The notes beneath the pieces are model-generated. The model made no database searches. It was not told where the DNA came from and worked only from the letters and a program-made list of their open reading frames with translations. Shown here one piece after another: positions 62,360-64,000 of a DNA stretch of 64,000 bases. A program made the translations under genes and the position numbers. Each line of letters starts with the position of its first letter. Position 1 is the first letter of the stretch. Origin of the DNA: JAMXLO01 sp963812505 (GTDB taxonomy: Bacteria; Pseudomonadota; Alphaproteobacteria; Acetobacterales; Acetobacteraceae); contig CAWEVM010000014.1 in NCBI GenBank assembly GCA_963812505.1, positions 62,001 to 126,000 of the forward strand, given 5' to 3'.

Positions 62360-64000
62360 TTAGCTCAGGCGTACCTGCACGTAGCTGCCGGGCGCGTCCT
62401 CGATCGAGTTCAGCTTGCCATCGCCTGGCGTCCGCGCCGGCACCTGTTCCTTCCCGAGTGCGCTGACCCAGCGGTGCCAGTCAGGCCACCAGGAACCGGC
62501 GATCTCGGTGGCACCCCTGAACCACTCTTCCGGATCAGGCGGCAGATCGGGATTGATCCAGTGGCTGTACTTGCCGCCATCGGGCGGGTTCACCACGCCG
62601 GCGATATGGCCTGACGCCGCCAGCACAAAGCGCTTCGGTCCGCTCAGCAACTGCGTGCCGCGATAGGTCGATTTCCATGGCGCGATATGATCCTCGCGGG
62701 TCGACAGGAAATACGCGGGCGTCTTGATTTTGCGAAGATCGATCGGCACGCCCGCCAGGCTGATGCCATTCGGCGCCGCCAGCAGATTCTCCTGATACAT
62801 CTTGCGCAGATAAAAGCTGTGCATCCGTGCCGGCATGCGGGTTGAATCCGCGTTCCAGTACAGCAGGTCGAACGGGAAGGGGTCGTTCCCCAGCAGATAG
62901 TTGTTCACCACGAACGACCAGATCAGGTCATTCGCCCGCAGCATGTTGAACGTCGTGGCCATCTCGGAGCCTTCGAGATAGCCACGCTTGTTCATCTTCT
63001 CCTCGAGCGCGTTCAACTGCTCCTCGTCGATGAACACGCCCAGTTCGCCGGCTTCGGAAAAATCCATCATGGTGACGAAGAAGGTCGCCGACTTGATCCG
63101 GTTGTCCTTCTTGGTCGCCATGTAGGCCAGCGTGCTCGCGAGCAGCGTGCCACCGAGACAATAGCCGATCGCATTCACCTCACGCTCACCGGTCGCCCGC
63201 TCGATCGCATCCAGTGCGGCGAGATAGCCTTCCGCCATGTAGTCCTCGAAGTTCTTCTCGGCGAGCTTCTCGTCCGGGTTCACCCAGGAGATCATGAAGA
63301 CGGTATGGCCCTGCGACACTGCCCAACGGACGAAGCTGTTCCGCGGCCGCAGATCCAGAATGTAGAACTTGTTGATCCAGGGAGGCGCGATCAGCAGCGG
63401 CCGCTTCAGTACCTTCTCGGTATTCGGCGTGTACTGAATGAGCTGCATCAGGTCGTTCTGGTAGACCACCTTGCCAGGCGAGACGCCGATATTCTCGCCC
63501 AGTTTGAAGGCCGCCATGTCGGTCATCTTGATGCGGAGCTTGCCTTTGCCCTGCTCAAGATCGCTCAGCAGGTTGTTCAGGCCCCGCAGCAGGTTCTCGC
63601 CGCCGGTCTCGGCGGTCTTGCGCAGCACCTCGGGGTTGGTGAGCAGGAAGTTCGACGGGCTCATCGCATCGACGAACTGCCGCGCATAGAAATCCACCTT
63701 CTGCGCGGTCTTCGGGTCCAGGCCGTCGACCTGCTTCACCACATCCTGCACATAGCGCGCCGACAGAAGATACGACTGCTTGATGAAGTCGAAGACCTCA
63801 TTCTCGCGCCAGGCGTCGTCCTTGAAGCGCCGATCCGTGGACGGCGCATCGATCACCGGCTCGTGCTCGGCACCCATGATGCGGCGCGCGGTGTTCTGCC
63901 AGAGGGTCATGTAGTCCTGCCAGAAGCCGAGCTGTGCCGCGACCAGTCTTGCGGGGTTGGTGATGAGCCGGGCCGTCATCTCCATGAAGGCGCTGGCGAT
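62360..64000 (-). CDS. phaC: Class I poly(3-hydroxyalkanoate) synthase, N terminus beyond the window
   Basis: The visible part is 546 residues and open at the window end (reading IASAFMEMTARLITNPARLV). The lipase-box cysteine is in NAIGYCLGGTLL. Other family blocks are VFDFIKQSYLLSARY, LIQYTPNTEKVLKRPLLIAPP, INKFYILDLRP and YFLSTREDHIAPWKSTY with the catalytic Asp, and the His in LAASGHIAGVVNPP. The synthase polymerises 3-hydroxyacyl-CoA at the granule surface. About 30-50 residues may be missing upstream, with other pha genes not seen here. It is convergent with the membrane protein gene. Confidence 0.95.
   Translation of the reverse strand: MASAFMEMTARLITNPARLVAAQLGFWQDYMTLWQNTARRIMGAEHEPVIDAPSTDRRFKDDAWRENEVFDFIKQSYLLSARYVQDVVKQVDGLDPKTAQKVDFYARQFVDAMSPSNFLLTNPEVLRKTAETGGENLLRGLNNLLSDLEQGKGKLRIKMTDMAAFKLGENIGVSPGKVVYQNDLMQLIQYTPNTEKVLKRPLLIAPPWINKFYILDLRPRNSFVRWAVSQGHTVFMISWVNPDEKLAEKNFEDYMAEGYLAALDAIERATGEREVNAIGYCLGGTLLASTLAYMATKKDNRIKSATFFVTMMDFSEAGELGVFIDEEQLNALEEKMNKRGYLEGSEMATTFNMLRANDLIWSFVVNNYLLGNDPFPFDLLYWNADSTRMPARMHSFYLRKMYQENLLAAPNGISLAGVPIDLRKIKTPAYFLSTREDHIAPWKSTYRGTQLLSGPKRFVLAASGHIAGVVNPPDGGKYSHWINPDLPPDPEEWFRGATEIAGSWWPDWHRWVSALGKEQVPARTPGDGKLNSIEDAPGSYVQVRLS

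Noticed and set aside
1..64000. CRISPR arrays, rRNA and tRNA genes (including tRNA-Sec)
   Set aside because: No regularly spaced repeats or recognisable tRNA/rRNA sequence was found by eye; a covariance search was not possible.

Overview
This is a GC-rich, gene-dense bacterial chromosome segment, most likely from an alphaproteobacterium. The best evidence is the order rne / amidase / PBP1A / prfB (9.4-17.5 kb), a typical alphaproteobacterial neighbourhood, along with a class I PHA synthase, PutA, protocatechuate 3,4-dioxygenase and many ABC and amidohydrolase catabolic genes. Rhodospirillales/Acetobacteraceae is a guess only. I saw no rRNA, tRNA or CRISPR array.

Layout. 0-7.1 kb: end of an amino-acid ABC permease, a wrecked M20 peptidase, an NAD-binding protein, a carboxymuconolactone-decarboxylase-like protein, alanine dehydrogenase, a frameshifted HtrA-like protease, and an aldolase/alcohol dehydrogenase pair with the dehydrogenase frameshifted. 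7.3-17.5 kb: a hybrid histidine kinase, prfB with its programmed frameshift, PBP1A, a cell-wall amidase and RNase E. 17.6-24.6 kb: methyltransferases, a polysaccharide polymerase/ligase-like membrane protein, an aminotransferase / small secreted protein / gamma-glutamyltransferase-like lipoprotein operon, and a DsbA-like protein. 24.7-37.7 kb: a long minus-strand catabolic stretch with pcaHGB, dgoK, putA, dihydropyrimidinase, a second amidohydrolase and a NitT/TauT-type ABC transporter whose binding protein is frameshifted. 38.0-42.3 kb: a three-part FAD/Fe-S oxidoreductase fusion and a Cys/Met-metabolism PLP enzyme. 42.2-46.8 kb: a group 3b-type NiFe hydrogenase operon containing an embedded cyclic-nucleotide-binding protein. 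47-51.5 kb: an anion transporter, a membrane protein, an orphan solute-binding protein and an intact M20 amidohydrolase. 51.6-58.5 kb: a thiol/selenol-flavoured region. 58.6-61.7 kb: an IS graveyard (two IS110-like remnants) and an apparently intact IS256-type element. 61.8-64 kb: a membrane protein and phaC, cut by the window edge.

The most notable discovery is a pair of selenoprotein genes, each hidden by an in-frame UGA. A 72-residue SelW-like (Rdx) protein at 52512-52730 has a CxxU motif (C8, U11). A 174-residue UGSC-type protein at 54584-55108 has U94 in U-G-S-C and directly follows a 351-residue protein of unknown function (55119-56174) that looks like its operon partner. Both UGA codons are followed at once by bulged hairpins that could be bacterial SECIS elements. 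A GFA-type glutathione-handling protein and a gamma-glutamyltransferase lie in the same 6 kb, hinting at small-thiol or selenol chemistry.

Several genes carry single-base frameshifts in otherwise well-kept coding sequence (HtrA-like protease, alcohol dehydrogenase, ABC binding protein, a DUF3303-like gene). Either real decay or assembly indels could cause this, and the two cannot be separated from the sequence alone.
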